Shown in pieces: positions 1 through 9,480 of a stretch of 64,000 bases of DNA. The stretch's first letter is position 1. Every line of letters begins with the position of its first letter. Source of the DNA: Chryseobacterium sp. G0186 (GTDB lineage: Bacteria; Bacteroidota; Bacteroidia; Flavobacteriales; Weeksellaceae); NCBI RefSeq assembly GCF_003815675.1, contig NZ_CP033918.1, positions 4,650,001 to 4,714,000 on the forward strand, read 5' to 3'. Both the position numbers and the translations under genes were made by a program. A model generated the notes under the pieces. That model worked only from the letters and a program-made list of their open reading frames with translations. It searched no databases and had not been told where the DNA came from.

Positions 1-43
1 GAGTTTTGAAAAATTTGTCGCCTTTGTTTTGGTTTGTGTCCAT
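1..43 (-). CDS. Possible 5' end of a gene cut by the window edge
   Basis: An ATG at 43 on the minus strand opens a frame reading MDTNQNKGDKFFKT and leaves the window at base 1. The hydrophilic start looks like a real cytoplasmic protein, but only 14 codons are visible and no family can be named. The 166 bp between it and the next gene contain an imperfect hairpin around 127-153 that could terminate the gene at 210-827. Confidence 0.35.
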   Translation of the reverse strand, partial: MDTNQNKGDKFFKT

Positions 44-209
44 AAGTTGGATTTAAATACTAGATCGTTTTCATTATTCTATCTTCTCATTAATCTTGAG
101 AAGGTTCAGGCAATTAAAATGATAATGAAGCTTAGCTGGTATGTTTCAGCTTAGAGGGATCTTTTATATCGAGTAGTAAAGCTTATAAATTTCAATTGTA
201 ATATTACAG

Positions 210-827
210 TTAATAGTCAATACAGTACCAGTTATTTCCATCACTTTGTATGGTAATTCTATCAGCATAACCTTTTGTTCCCCCAACTGCATTTCCAATT
301 TTATAAACACTGGTAGAGGAACGAATGGTTCCATCATCATCTTTTGCGTAAATTACCGGAATACTTAAAGCGAGTCCATATTCATTACTGTCAGGATACA
401 CTCCATTATGATGACCGTTAACTCCTCCGTTTAATGAGGTTATTTTATAGATGCGTCCTTTGCAAGTGGATGGATCAGGAATTGTGAAAATTACATGACT
501 GGTCACATCTTGTGAAAGACCATTGAAAATAACTGAATAATCTCTATCTGTAAGAGTATAATTTTTATCTGTAACCACTACTGGCATAGATAATGATCCA
601 TTCAACTGTAATATACTATTGGGGGTAATTGTACCTATACCAAAGTTTCCATTTGATGTAATCACAATATCATTGATCTGCTGTGATAAAGTTGGAACAC
701 CTGTTATGTTGTTATCTTTTCCAGCATCAATATGAAATGCTCCTTGAGGATTATGTATATTAATCCCTATCTGTGCATATATTGTACAGTAAAAAAATAG
801 AACTACTATAATATAATGTTTTTTCAT
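210..827 (-). CDS. Exported protein with IGIN..NPQ N-terminus (205 aa)
   Basis: Residues 1-18 form a signal peptide ending in YAQ. The mature protein starts IGINIHNPQGAFHIDA, then has a second GIGTITPNSILQLNGS motif near residue 65. This opening is shared with the 557-residue surface protein at 4544 (IGINTSNPQASLDI) and is common in flavobacterial cell-surface and tail-fibre-like proteins. No adhesin head repeats and no type IX C-terminal domain are visible. The C-terminal 110 residues (RIYKITSLNGG to WYCIDY) are not recognised. It is probably a short surface protein. Unlike the other surface genes here, no helix-turn-helix partner follows it inside the window. Confidence 0.75.
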   Translation of the reverse strand: MKKHYIIVVLFFYCTIYAQIGINIHNPQGAFHIDAGKDNNITGVPTLSQQINDIVITSNGNFGIGTITPNSILQLNGSLSMPVVVTDKNYTLTDRDYSVIFNGLSQDVTSHVIFTIPDPSTCKGRIYKITSLNGGVNGHHNGVYPDSNEYGLALSIPVIYAKDDDGTIRSSTSVYKIGNAVGGTKGYADRITIQSDGNNWYCIDY

Positions 828-860
828 GTCTTAATTATTATTAATAATGTACCATTGATG

Positions 861-1082
861 TTATAATTTAAAGCATTGTATTATTTTTCTAATGTATCTG
901 ACAGACAAGTAAGCTGCTACATCATTTTCAAATTCAATAAATAATACCTTTTTATCCCAAAAATTTTCACTAATAGTGATCTGTATCTCATTGTCATAGT
1001 ATTGGTATCTAATGTGATCACATTTTTCCAGAATCTCATTTTTTGTCATTCCAGAGGAATACTGCGTGCCATTTATCCACAT
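861..1082 (-). CDS. Small hypothetical protein (73 aa)
   Basis: This 73-residue frame lies 33 bp upstream of the exported protein on the same strand and reads MWINGTQYSSGMTKNEILEK, followed by a mixed charged and hydrophobic stretch. There is no signal peptide, membrane segment or known motif. Codon use is AT-rich like its neighbours. It may be co-transcribed with the exported gene downstream. I do not recognise it. A remnant of a longer gene is the main alternative. Confidence 0.45.
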   Translation of the reverse strand: MWINGTQYSSGMTKNEILEKCDHIRYQYYDNEIQITISENFWDKKVLFIEFENDVAAYLSVRYIRKIIQCFKL

Positions 1083-1359
1083 AAGTCAAAAAGAGTAGTA
1101 ATTTCCATAATTTGTATTGTTTGCGTAGATCAGATCTTTTATATTATGAGTTATCTAAAATTGCTGCCTCCATAATAGCAGACAGCATTCTTTGTGTTTT
1201 TACCTTTTAAGCAAATGAGTGGCTTATTTTTTAGATTTTAAGCCAGTAATCAAATAGTGGTTTGAATGATTGTTTCCCTTTTTTATTTACTGCAATATTA
1301 GGGTATATTCTTTTTGTGCGAAAGGTTAAAAATGGACAATAAACTGTAAAAAAGGGAAA

Positions 1360-2229
1360 TTAATTTTTAAAAGAAGATGGAGTCTGACCGGTATGTTTTT
1401 TAAAGTACTTAATTAAATTTGATGGTTCAATGAAATTCAATTCATAGGCGATCTGTTTTATACTCATTTTTTCAAATAGCAAAAGTCGCTTTATTTCAAT
1501 AATGACTCTTTCATCTATAGCTTCCTTCGCTGTTTTTTGAATATTATATTTAATAATTCTGTTCAATGTTTTGCTTGTCATAGCCATATTGGCTGCATAA
1601 AAAGCTACGCTTCGTTCTTGTTTAAAATGTTTTTCCAATAACTGTTTAAATATTAAATATTGTGACAGATTGGGTGTTGAACTATTGTTGTAAACATTGC
1701 CGTTATCTTCATCTTTATTTTTGCGTTGTGTATAAAGCAAAAATATACCGATTAGTTTTTGAATGGCTTTCTCTTTTAAAAAATTAAAGGGAGAGGTGAT
1801 TTCAGAATTTAATATTGCTAGTATTGTTAATATTTGATTAAAAGTAACTTTATCTGGGATTAATAACATATCATGAGATACATTCAATTCAGAAGGTTGA
1901 TATAATTTAAATTCTTCTATTTGCCTACTAAAAAATTGTTGATTAAATATCAACATCTGCCCTTCATATTGCGGCTCTTTTTCATATTGATGAATCTGGC
2001 AGGGAGCAATGAATAAAATACTTCCCTCCTCAAGCAAATATTCCTTAAAATCTACATAATGCTTTCCTTTACCTTTGTTGACTACAATGAAAATAAAAAA
2101 ATTTATTCTTTCCTTTTTTCCATATTGCTGGAACCGAGGAAGTATTTTAAAAAAATGAGATAGTTGTAATATCTGGCAACCGTAAGGTGCTCTTACGTTT
2201 TCAAATTCTATATTTTTTATATTTTCCAA
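1360..2229 (-). CDS. AraC-family transcriptional regulator
   Basis: The N-terminal about 150 residues resemble a cupin-like AraC sensor domain (FIVVNKGKGKHYVDF, then ILFIAPCQIHQYE). The C-terminal about 95 residues carry the two helix-turn-helix motifs of the AraC family, including MAMTSKTLNRIIKY and IAYELNFIEPSNLIKYFKKHTGQTPSSF, the typical second-helix signature. Length (289 aa) is normal. It stands alone between intergenic gaps of 277 and 290 bp, both AT-rich with no other signal I could support. The target is unknown. Its place beside several surface-protein genes makes control of one of them possible, but that is inference. Confidence 0.9.
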   Translation of the reverse strand: MENIKNIEFENVRAPYGCQILQLSHFFKILPRFQQYGKKERINFFIFIVVNKGKGKHYVDFKEYLLEEGSILFIAPCQIHQYEKEPQYEGQMLIFNQQFFSRQIEEFKLYQPSELNVSHDMLLIPDKVTFNQILTILAILNSEITSPFNFLKEKAIQKLIGIFLLYTQRKNKDEDNGNVYNNSSTPNLSQYLIFKQLLEKHFKQERSVAFYAANMAMTSKTLNRIIKYNIQKTAKEAIDERVIIEIKRLLLFEKMSIKQIAYELNFIEPSNLIKYFKKHTGQTPSSFKN

Positions 2230-2519
2230 TTATGCAGCAATATTTATAAATTAATACGAGTCTATGTTTGTAAGCTATAATGATGACTATAGATTGATAA
2301 TTATCTAAATTAAGTTTCTAAAAAAATATTATTATATCCCTATCTGTGCAATTTTGCTGTTTCTAAAATTATAATAGTGTTAATTAACAGGACGTAATTA
2401 ACAGGAGATTAAGATAATTTTCGGAAATACTATAAAATTATTATTTGAATACTCTCTGATCTGTTGGAATACTAATTTCCAAGCCCGGATTTAATTGATA
2501 TTCCACAGCAATAACTTAC

Positions 2520-3950
2520 TCATATTTGTTTTGTCCATTCAATGATATCCTGTTCAGAACTAATATTGATGATCTTTCTAATTCTATATTTATGGGTTTG
2601 CACTGTTCTTACACTTACACTCATAAAAACAGCGATATCTTTTGTAGTATAATTAAGATAAGAATATGACAATATTTTTATATGAGTTGCCGTTAATAGA
2701 GGATATTGCTTGGTTAATGTCACATAAAAATTAGGATAAATTTCTTGAAATCTTGTTATAAATGCTGAATCATTCGTTTTAGCTAGCTTAATGATCTCAT
2801 TAAAGTCATGTGAAGACTTTTCATCAACGATATTTTTACTTTGCTCTTTCTGTTTATTGTATTTATTAATTCCAATGTAAATAATAAGGCTCAGTATAAT
2901 GATAAAACTTATGATGAAAAGCTGTATAATTTTAATGGTTGGCAGATTTGAGTTATTATTGTCTTTTATCTCCTGAATCTCTTCTGATGTAAGTTTATTT
3001 TTCTTTTCGTTTTCATTTTTTATACGCAGAAATTCTTTATAGTAAGGATTATCAGCAGTATTGTTATTGGTAGCTTTAAAATTGATGTTAAGCTGGTTCA
3101 ATGTTTCTGTATAGATATCAGGATAATTATCCTTACTGATTTTTAGTCCTTGCAGGAGAAATTGTAAAGCCTTTTGGTATTCCCTTCGCATATTGTAGGC
3201 CATACCCGATCCGGAATAGATAATGGCTAATGCTTTCTTATCCTTATATTTATTATAAGAAAATAAATTATTTGCGGTCTGAAAATAATGTAATGCGGAG
3301 TCTACTTTTTTTTCAAACAGATAGCTTGACCCTAGGCTAGTATAAGATTGAATTAAGCGTCTGTTTCTATCCTCTCTGTCTTTTATTTTAGAATAGTATT
3401 CCAGTGCTTTAAGTCCTTTTTTTATAGCATCAGCATCCTTAGCCTGAACATTATAGAATTCATGATAGGTATTCCAGTAGTTTCCAATAATTGCTAAATG
3501 GTAGTCACTATTTGTATTGAGTTTCGATAGAAGAGGATAAGAATTTTTAAGCTGTGCTTCGGCTTCATTGATTAAACCAAGATGCATCAAAGCCCATGAC
3601 TTTTTTACTGTAGCTTCAATTTCTTTTTCATAAGCACTTAGTTTTTGTGCTAATATTATGGTGCTATCTGCTGATTTTAAGACATTTTTAAAATCATTAA
3701 GATCTGTGTAAAAAAAAGTTTTATCACAGTAGGCCAGCATTTTATAATATATATTATGGGTCTTCTCTGCCTTAGATATTACGTTCTCAAGTTCATCAAT
3801 ACCCTGTTTAGGGTTCTCTGTTGCTTTAGTTTTTGCGTTATTTAGTTCTTTTTGCAAAACGGGATCAAATTGATCTGAATTTTGCGCAAAAACCCAAAAT
3901 GGTAACAGCCATATTATAAAAATACTGACTTTTGAAATAATTATATACAT
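2520..3950 (-). CDS. TPR-repeat membrane protein with LuxR-type HTH
   Basis: I start at the ATG at 3950, which gives a good signal peptide (MYIIISKVSIF to WVFAQ). The frame extends 10 codons further upstream to 3980. Residues 25-300 are helical tetratricopeptide-like repeats, for example SYLFEKKVDSALHYFQTAN. A transmembrane helix follows near residues 340-362 (IIQLFIISFIIILSLIIYI). The C-terminal 65 residues are a LuxR/GerE DNA-binding domain (THIKILSYSYLNYTTKDIA to VRTVQTHKYRIRKI). This is the flavobacterial one-protein periplasmic-sensor to cytoplasmic-regulator layout. It may regulate neighbouring surface genes, and a TPR-AraC relative lies at 11112. Confidence 0.87.
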   Translation of the reverse strand: MYIIISKVSIFIIWLLPFWVFAQNSDQFDPVLQKELNNAKTKATENPKQGIDELENVISKAEKTHNIYYKMLAYCDKTFFYTDLNDFKNVLKSADSTIILAQKLSAYEKEIEATVKKSWALMHLGLINEAEAQLKNSYPLLSKLNTNSDYHLAIIGNYWNTYHEFYNVQAKDADAIKKGLKALEYYSKIKDREDRNRRLIQSYTSLGSSYLFEKKVDSALHYFQTANNLFSYNKYKDKKALAIIYSGSGMAYNMRREYQKALQFLLQGLKISKDNYPDIYTETLNQLNINFKATNNNTADNPYYKEFLRIKNENEKKNKLTSEEIQEIKDNNNSNLPTIKIIQLFIISFIIILSLIIYIGINKYNKQKEQSKNIVDEKSSHDFNEIIKLAKTNDSAFITRFQEIYPNFYVTLTKQYPLLTATHIKILSYSYLNYTTKDIAVFMSVSVRTVQTHKYRIRKIINISSEQDIIEWTKQI

Positions 3951-4543
3951 GGTGTGCTTTAAGAAGATGCAAATATACATAGGGTATAATAATAATTTAT
4001 GTTTTTTTTGAATTGTTATTATATTTTTTTCTGTAATAACAATTGATCACATAATAATATTGAAGTGTTTTTTGTTAATATTAGTTTTTTTATCCTTTTG
4101 GATAAAGATATATTCTTAGCAGTTGAGATTACTTATAATATACTTATAAAATTATAAAGCGGTTCACAAATTTGAGGTTTTAGAATGAAATTAAACATAA
4201 TAAGTACCTAAGTAGACATACTTAATTGATACTTACATGGCGTTTTAAAGGCTTATACTAATTATTTACCCAATATATTTGCAGTGGAATCTCTGGTATA
4301 AATTAATAACACCTAATTATAATAGAAAGAAAATTTCTAAGGGTTCTTAATTTATAGGTTGAAATGAATACTGGATATCCGCAAGAAACTTTTAATTGGA
4401 TTTTCTGGATGGATAATAATGGAGGTGTAAATTCTTATACTATATGTTTCACCGGGTTTTTCCTTACCTATCTTCAATTTTCAAGTGACGGATGATGAAT
4501 CCTGATTTACCTCATATAATAAATAGTTATTTAATATAAAAAA
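3951..4543. other. 593-bp intergenic region with a decayed coding trace
   Basis: Very AT-rich. The only coding-like piece is a 43-codon plus-strand frame at 4364-4495 that includes NWIFWMDNNGG. It resembles the middle of a secreted protein and has no signal peptide, so I read it as a probable remnant rather than a gene. The promoter of the surface gene at 4544 must lie in the last 200 bp, but I could not pick a convincing TAnnTTTG box. Confidence 0.4.
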
Positions 4544-6217
4544 ATGAAAAAAAATTATGTTCCACTTTGCTTGTTTTGTATAACGGGCTTATCCGGTCAG
4601 ATCGGTATTAACACATCTAATCCACAGGCAAGTTTGGACATTGTTGCACAAAGTAATGCCACAGCAAAAGGCTTGTTGGTACCAAGGCTCACCTCTTCAG
4701 AAATTCTTGCAATGAGTCAACAGAGTCTTTTAAGTGATCAGCAGCATTCCCTTATCGTATTTGCTACTAGTACAGCATTAACAAGTGATTTTGTTACCAG
4801 TAAAATTACACAGCCAGGATTTTATAGATATACTTACAATGGTGCTGATCCTATTCAGCAATATTGGAGAAAAATGGAGCCAACAGCATTTGAAAGAATC
4901 ATCCAGAATGGAAAATCAGGGATAAGGCTTATTGATGCAAATCCTCAAAATTATGCTAACATTGGTAATAATGCGGTAGATGCTTCATTTAGTAACCAGG
5001 TAATTGTTGGTGGTAATGGAGCGGCTGGGGATTATTCATTTGCATCAGGTTTAAATAATGTTGCATCTGGAGCTGGATCAGTTGTTATGGGAGAGCAAAA
5101 TACGTCTTATGGTAGTCATTCGTTTAGTGGAGGCTTAAAATCAAGAGCTATTGGAGAAAATTCTATGGCTATGGGAGATGAAGTTGATGCCGTTGGGAAA
5201 AATACAATAGCGTTTGGAAAAACAAATTCAGTTTCTTGGGCAGATAATAGCAGTATATTAGCTGGCCGAAATAATAGATTAAGCAGCTCACTTAACTCTG
5301 TTATCCTCAGTGGACATAATAATACAGTTAATCTTACAGGTAGTGCAGATGATAATTTTTCTTCACCTAATTACAATGGGATTTCTAATAATATCTTAGG
5401 AGGTTATAATAATACTATTTCGGGAACTCTTATTCAACATCACACTATTGTTGGAGGAACTTATAATATAATGAATCAAGGAAGATATAGTGTTATAAGT
5501 GGTGGAAGTGGTAATAAAATCAGACCTATATCTGCGCCTTATAATGCTGATTATTTTGATTCTAATGTAATTGCTGGAGGAGAATCGAATGAGATCAATG
5601 CAGACCGTTCGGTGATAGGTGGAGGGGCTAATAACTCTATAAAAATACAAGGATATCGTATTTTTGGTGGAGGTGCTGGATTTGGAGTGATAGCCGGAGG
5701 ACAAAACAATATTATTGATGATGCTCATTATAGTTTCGTGCTAGGTGGAAAATATAATAAAACCAAAGGAAGTTATTCTATAGTTGGTGGAGCATCCAAT
5801 ACGGCACAATCCGTGGGAGAAATTTCCTTAGGTATTTTTGGTACTTTATATACTGCACAATATATAAATGGTTATACTCATAATGGAACTTGGAATATAG
5901 ATTTTAATGAATCTAAAGACCGCCTTTTTAATTTAGGAAATGGTAAAACTATAAATATGGGAAATTTAGGAGAGTATGCGCAACGTAGCGATGCCTTTAC
6001 AGTACTTAAAAACGGACAGGTGGGTATTGATATAGACAACTTTGAGACGAATACTACAAGTGCGAAGCTTCAGGTCAATGGTGGTATAAAAATAAGTGCA
6101 CCCTCCAGCATACTATCAGGTAATATATGTGATAATCCCAATAGGGGACAAATTATTTTTGTTCAGGATAATTTTTACGGATGTAAATCAACGGGTTGGG
6201 TTTTGTTAAATAATTAA
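4544..6217 (+). CDS. Secreted YadA-head-like repeat surface protein (557 aa)
   Basis: Residues 1-18 are a signal peptide (ending LSGQ), followed by the IGINTSNPQASLDI opening. From about residue 160 to 430 the chain is a run of roughly 14-residue repeats of the trimeric-adhesin head (left-handed beta-roll) type, such as FASGLNNVASGAGSVVMG and SMAMGDEVDAVGKNTIAFG. These grade into GG.N.I-type turns (ILGGYNNTISG, VIAGGQNNIIDD). There is no YadA membrane anchor and no obvious type IX sorting domain. The C-terminus (GNICDNPNRGQIIFVQDNFYGCKSTGW) resembles the closing module of many Chryseobacterium surface proteins. Two HTH genes follow after 6 bp in a likely operon. Confidence 0.82.
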   Translation: MKKNYVPLCLFCITGLSGQIGINTSNPQASLDIVAQSNATAKGLLVPRLTSSEILAMSQQSLLSDQQHSLIVFATSTALTSDFVTSKITQPGFYRYTYNGADPIQQYWRKMEPTAFERIIQNGKSGIRLIDANPQNYANIGNNAVDASFSNQVIVGGNGAAGDYSFASGLNNVASGAGSVVMGEQNTSYGSHSFSGGLKSRAIGENSMAMGDEVDAVGKNTIAFGKTNSVSWADNSSILAGRNNRLSSSLNSVILSGHNNTVNLTGSADDNFSSPNYNGISNNILGGYNNTISGTLIQHHTIVGGTYNIMNQGRYSVISGGSGNKIRPISAPYNADYFDSNVIAGGESNEINADRSVIGGGANNSIKIQGYRIFGGGAGFGVIAGGQNNIIDDAHYSFVLGGKYNKTKGSYSIVGGASNTAQSVGEISLGIFGTLYTAQYINGYTHNGTWNIDFNESKDRLFNLGNGKTINMGNLGEYAQRSDAFTVLKNGQVGIDIDNFETNTTSAKLQVNGGIKISAPSSILSGNICDNPNRGQIIFVQDNFYGCKSTGWVLLNN

Positions 6218-6223
6218 TTCTGT

Positions 6224-6646
6224 ATGAATTTTAAAGATATACACATTGGGTCTCTAATAAAGACCCGTGTTTTGGAATGCAATATAGAAATATCACGTAT
6301 AATAAATTTCTTAGATGTAAACCCAGAAGATATTGAGCGGATGTACACTGAAAAAAGTCTTGATACAGAAGTTCTGATACGATGGTGTAAACTGCTGGAA
6401 TATGATTTTTTCAGGATCTATTCACATCATGTTATTTTATTTTCCCCGCCATCTTCAATATCATTGAATAAATCTGGTGATGGAGCTTTACTTCCTCGTT
6501 TCAGAAAGAATATTTACAGTAAAGAAATCATAGCATTTATATTGGAAATGATCATCAATGGTGAAAAAACTAAAAAACAGGTACTTGACGATTATGGCAT
6601 CCCTAAAACGACGCTTTATAAATGGATAGAAAAATATTCAAATTGA
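6224..6646 (+). CDS. Cassette HTH protein 1 (140 aa)
   Basis: This is a small cytoplasmic protein with two parts. The N-terminus, about 75 residues, is conserved (FKDIHIGSLIKTRVLE to LLEYDFFRIYSHHVILFSP). The C-terminus is a transposase-type helix-turn-helix (KKQVLDDYGIPKTTLYKWIEKY). It has a clear paralogue at 9034-9480 and a broken one at 16432, each directly after an exported-protein gene. No catalytic residues of a transposase are present, so I read it as a DNA-binding regulator or recombination accessory kept with the surface gene. The gap to the next HTH gene is 19 bp. Pipelines may label such proteins transposase-like. Confidence 0.75.
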   Translation: MNFKDIHIGSLIKTRVLECNIEISRIINFLDVNPEDIERMYTEKSLDTEVLIRWCKLLEYDFFRIYSHHVILFSPPSSISLNKSGDGALLPRFRKNIYSKEIIAFILEMIINGEKTKKQVLDDYGIPKTTLYKWIEKYSN

Positions 6647-6665
6647 AAGTTATAAAATAAATCTT

Positions 6666-6974
6666 ATGAAGAGACCTGATTATCAGAGGATTTATTTTGA
6701 TTATATTCAAACTAAGAGTCCACAGAAAATGAAGCAATGCGAATTTTTTTTTCAAAAGAAAAAAGTAACTTCTTTAGATGTAATTAGAATCAACACGATT
6801 ATTTTTGGTTATGAAAAAGACAGCCTGAAGAACCGTTCATTTAGTACCGCAGATATAACATATATTTTGACATATCAAAAGAAGAGGAAACTTAATAATA
6901 CACAGCTAGCAGCTCACTTTAAATTAAGTAGAAATACTGTGGCTAAATGGAAAAAAATGTTTAGAGTGAGATAA
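6666..6974 (+). CDS. Cassette HTH protein 2 (102 aa)
   Basis: The N-terminal 60 residues include DYQRIYFDYIQTKSPQK and LDVIRINTIIFG. The C-terminus is a helix-turn-helix, KLNNTQLAAHFKLSRNTVAKWKKMF, nearly identical to the C-terminus of the paralogue at 8727-9044. It is the third gene of the surface protein / HTH1 / HTH2 set and probably shares their transcript. It has the size and fold of an IS3-type OrfA but no downstream integrase. Function is unknown; I infer DNA binding. Confidence 0.72.
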   Translation: MKRPDYQRIYFDYIQTKSPQKMKQCEFFFQKKKVTSLDVIRINTIIFGYEKDSLKNRSFSTADITYILTYQKKRKLNNTQLAAHFKLSRNTVAKWKKMFRVR

Positions 6975-7071
6975 CACTATTCAGATATAAACGATACATT
7001 AACTTATATGTTCAGTGTATGTAATCTTCTTTACCACTTACTAAAATATAAATCATTAATTAAAAATTTTC

Positions 7072-8496
7072 ATGAAATTATTAAAAATCTTAAGCTTATC
7101 ACTTATCTATTTATTGACCTCTTGTACCTCAGATGATTTGGTTCAGCAGGAGAAGAATATTGAAACTAAAATGGATCCGTCATTTTCCAGGATGAATATC
7201 AACTCTGATTTTGTCACCAACGAAAAAAACCTGAACATTATTTATTTCGTACCCAATGATAACCCTGAAGTTGAAGGATATCAGGAAAGACTGTCTGAGC
7301 TGCTTATTTATTTTCAAACCTGGATGAAGAATGAAATGAATAGAAATGGGTACGGAGATAAAACCTTTGGTTTACCATTAAATGCTCTTACTGGAAAGGT
7401 AAATATCATTACCATTAAAGGTAATGAAGGACAGGCAGCTTACGATTATGGTAGCAGCAGCAAAATCCTCGCGGAAATTAATCAATACAAAACACAGCAT
7501 TCATCAGAATTTTCAAGTAATTATCATAATTTGATAATTCTGCCACAGAGAAAAGATGGAGGACGTCAGCCATTTTATGGGTTTACCGATGGTGCTTTAA
7601 AGGGGATTTGTTTTGCTGTAGATAATCCTAATATTAAAGTTTCCGAAATAGCTACTACAACTTCTAGTTATATTGGAGGAATGCTTCATGAATTGGGACA
7701 TGGTCTTGGATTACCGCATAATTCAGAAAAAGTATCTGAAAAAAATGTTTTAGGAACTGCTCTGATGGGAGGGGGAAATGGTACGTTTGGAAGAAAACCA
7801 ACTTTTTTAACTACAGGTAGTGCTGCTATTCTGGATAAGAATGAAATATTTCAACCTCAGGTTATTCCCGGAATTTCTTATTATGATAAAGGTTCTTATA
7901 CTATTAATGCTAAGCTTTCCTATGATCCAATACTGAAAAAAATAATTGTTAACGGAAATTTTACAAGCTCTATCCCAGTTTCCAAGGCACTTTTATGGCT
8001 TGATCCAAACACTGAAAATGCAGTTGGTGTTAATAAAGATTACAACTCTATTGTATGGCCTGTAAATGTTAATGGCAATACCATCTATGGAGAAATTCCG
8101 GTAGATGAACTTTTTGTAAAAGGAAGCACAATGTATGAGTATAAAATTCGATTATTACAGAATAATGGAGTTCTTTTAGAATCTATACTGTATTTTAACT
8201 TTCTTAACAATCAGGTCATTGATCCGGAAAAGTCAGTTCTTTTCTTTCAGAATTGTAATTATAATGGTTCAGGATATTGGAAATCATTGGCTGAAGGAGC
8301 ATATACAACTCAAGATTTAATAAATGCGGGAATAAAAGATAATGATATTTCCAGTATAAGACCTGCGAGCGGATATAAGGTAAGTCTTTATGATGGTAAC
8401 AATTTTTCTGGTGAACTATTTACTGTTACAAATAATTCAAGTTGCCAGTTTAATGATAGAACTTCTTCTCTAAAAATAGAAAAGATTATCAATTAA
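7072..8496 (+). CDS. Lipoprotein zinc metalloprotease with crystallin-like C-terminus
   Basis: A lipoprotein signal ends in the lipobox LTSC (Cys at about residue 18). The metzincin zinc site HELGHGLGLPH sits near residue 207 (HExxHxxGxxH), with a preceding beta-rich half and a following Met-turn-like ALMGGG. Residues about 270-385 form a beta-sandwich-like spacer. The last 90 residues (VLFFQNCNYNG, ISSIRPASGYKVSLYDGNNF, SSLKIEK) look like a beta/gamma-crystallin Greek-key domain. It is probably a surface-anchored peptidase facing the medium or periplasm. It follows the HTH cassette by 97 bp but may have its own promoter. Substrate is unknown. Confidence 0.85.
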   Translation: MKLLKILSLSLIYLLTSCTSDDLVQQEKNIETKMDPSFSRMNINSDFVTNEKNLNIIYFVPNDNPEVEGYQERLSELLIYFQTWMKNEMNRNGYGDKTFGLPLNALTGKVNIITIKGNEGQAAYDYGSSSKILAEINQYKTQHSSEFSSNYHNLIILPQRKDGGRQPFYGFTDGALKGICFAVDNPNIKVSEIATTTSSYIGGMLHELGHGLGLPHNSEKVSEKNVLGTALMGGGNGTFGRKPTFLTTGSAAILDKNEIFQPQVIPGISYYDKGSYTINAKLSYDPILKKIIVNGNFTSSIPVSKALLWLDPNTENAVGVNKDYNSIVWPVNVNGNTIYGEIPVDELFVKGSTMYEYKIRLLQNNGVLLESILYFNFLNNQVIDPEKSVLFFQNCNYNGSGYWKSLAEGAYTTQDLINAGIKDNDISSIRPASGYKVSLYDGNNFSGELFTVTNNSSCQFNDRTSSLKIEKIIN

Positions 8497-8694
8497 TTGA
8501 TAAAAATTCCAATAGCCAAGAATTAATCTAACCGTTAGGAGTTAAGAAAATGATGGTTCTAATTCAAGTACGCCTAACTTGTTTTTGATGATCTTTTGTT
8601 GTGTTGTCATAATACTTAATCTATTTTAAAGTTATTCAATTTGATCGTAACTGTCAGATTAAGTATTGACTAATTCAGATTAGGTAGCTGATTT

Positions 8695-8734
8695 TTAAAT
8701 AAAAAGAGAGAAAATTTTCTCTCTTTTTATTTAA
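8695..8734. terminator. 40-nt perfect palindrome, bidirectional terminator
   Basis: The 20-nt arms are exactly complementary with no loop (centre between 8714 and 8715) and A/T-rich outer ends, so it can end transcripts from both sides: the metalloprotease on plus and the HTH pair on minus. The stop codon of the minus-strand HTH2 gene (8727-8729) lies inside it. Confidence 0.75.
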
Positions 8735-9044
8735 CCAAAAATATTTTCTTCCATTTAGCCACAGTATTTCTACTTAATTTAAAGTGAGCCGCCAGCTGTG
8801 TATTATTGAGATGTTGTTTCTTTTGATAATCCAAAATTTTAAAAATTGTTTTTTTATCATAAGCTTTATGGAAGTGTCTGTCAACACTATCATCACTATT
8901 GTTTCCAAAGATAATATTGTTAAGATCAATGATATCAAGAGCAGAAATTTCAGTCTTGCTTAAAATATTCATACAATAAGGTTTTTTTTCCGGTTTCTTA
9001 AAATCTAGAAAGTCTATATATATTTGTTTGTAATTAGGTGTCAT
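8727..9044 (-). CDS. Cassette HTH protein 2, second copy (105 aa)
   Basis: I start at the ATG at 9044 (MTPNYKQIYIDFLDF), because this matches the start of the paralogue at 6666. The frame is open further upstream, but there it runs inside the HTH1 gene. The C-terminal HTH (HLNNTQLAAHFKLSRNTVAK) is almost identical to the 6666-6974 protein, while the N-terminal half has diverged. It overlaps the HTH1 stop region by 11 bp, indicating translational coupling. Its stop codon is embedded in the terminator palindrome. Confidence 0.72.
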   Translation of the reverse strand: MTPNYKQIYIDFLDFKKPEKKPYCMNILSKTEISALDIIDLNNIIFGNNSDDSVDRHFHKAYDKKTIFKILDYQKKQHLNNTQLAAHFKLSRNTVAKWKKIFLVK

Positions 9045-9480
9045 TGTGTTTATATTTATTAAGCCATTTGTACAAGGTTGTCTTAGGAATTCTATACTCT
9101 TCGATAATTTGTTTTCGGTCCTTTTTGCCTGATTGGATGAGTTCAATAATAAAGTCAATAATTTCCCGTGTGTAAATATTTTTGCGAAAAATAGGTAAGT
9201 TTATATCTTTCTTATGATAATGAATATTGTTAGATGATTTTGGAGAATATAAAATAAGGTGTTGCGAATAGATCCTGAAAAAATCATATTCTAATAATTT
9301 AGACCATCGTAATAATATTTTTGAGTCTAAACTTTCTGACTCGTACATATCCACTACATCAGATTCTTTACAGTCTAAAAAATTGCAAATACGGGACATT
9401 TCTATTTCTTCACCAAGTTCCATAACCCTTTGCTTAACCAAAGAGCCTATATGAATTTTTTTAAATGTGTGATTTGGCAT
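9034..9480 (-). CDS. Cassette HTH protein 1, second copy (148 aa)
   Basis: This is a paralogue of the 6224-6646 protein. It shares FKKIHIGSLVKQRVME at the start, LLEYDFFRIYSQHLILYSP in the middle and IPKTTLYKWLNKYK in the C-terminal helix-turn-helix. It overlaps the end of the exported-protein gene upstream by 20 bp and the start of HTH2 downstream by 11 bp, so the three genes form one coupled operon. The cargo gene differs completely from that of the first cassette, so the HTH pair is the constant part. Function beyond DNA binding is not known. Confidence 0.75.
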   Translation of the reverse strand: MPNHTFKKIHIGSLVKQRVMELGEEIEMSRICNFLDCKESDVVDMYESESLDSKILLRWSKLLEYDFFRIYSQHLILYSPKSSNNIHYHKKDINLPIFRKNIYTREIIDFIIELIQSGKKDRKQIIEEYRIPKTTLYKWLNKYKHNDT

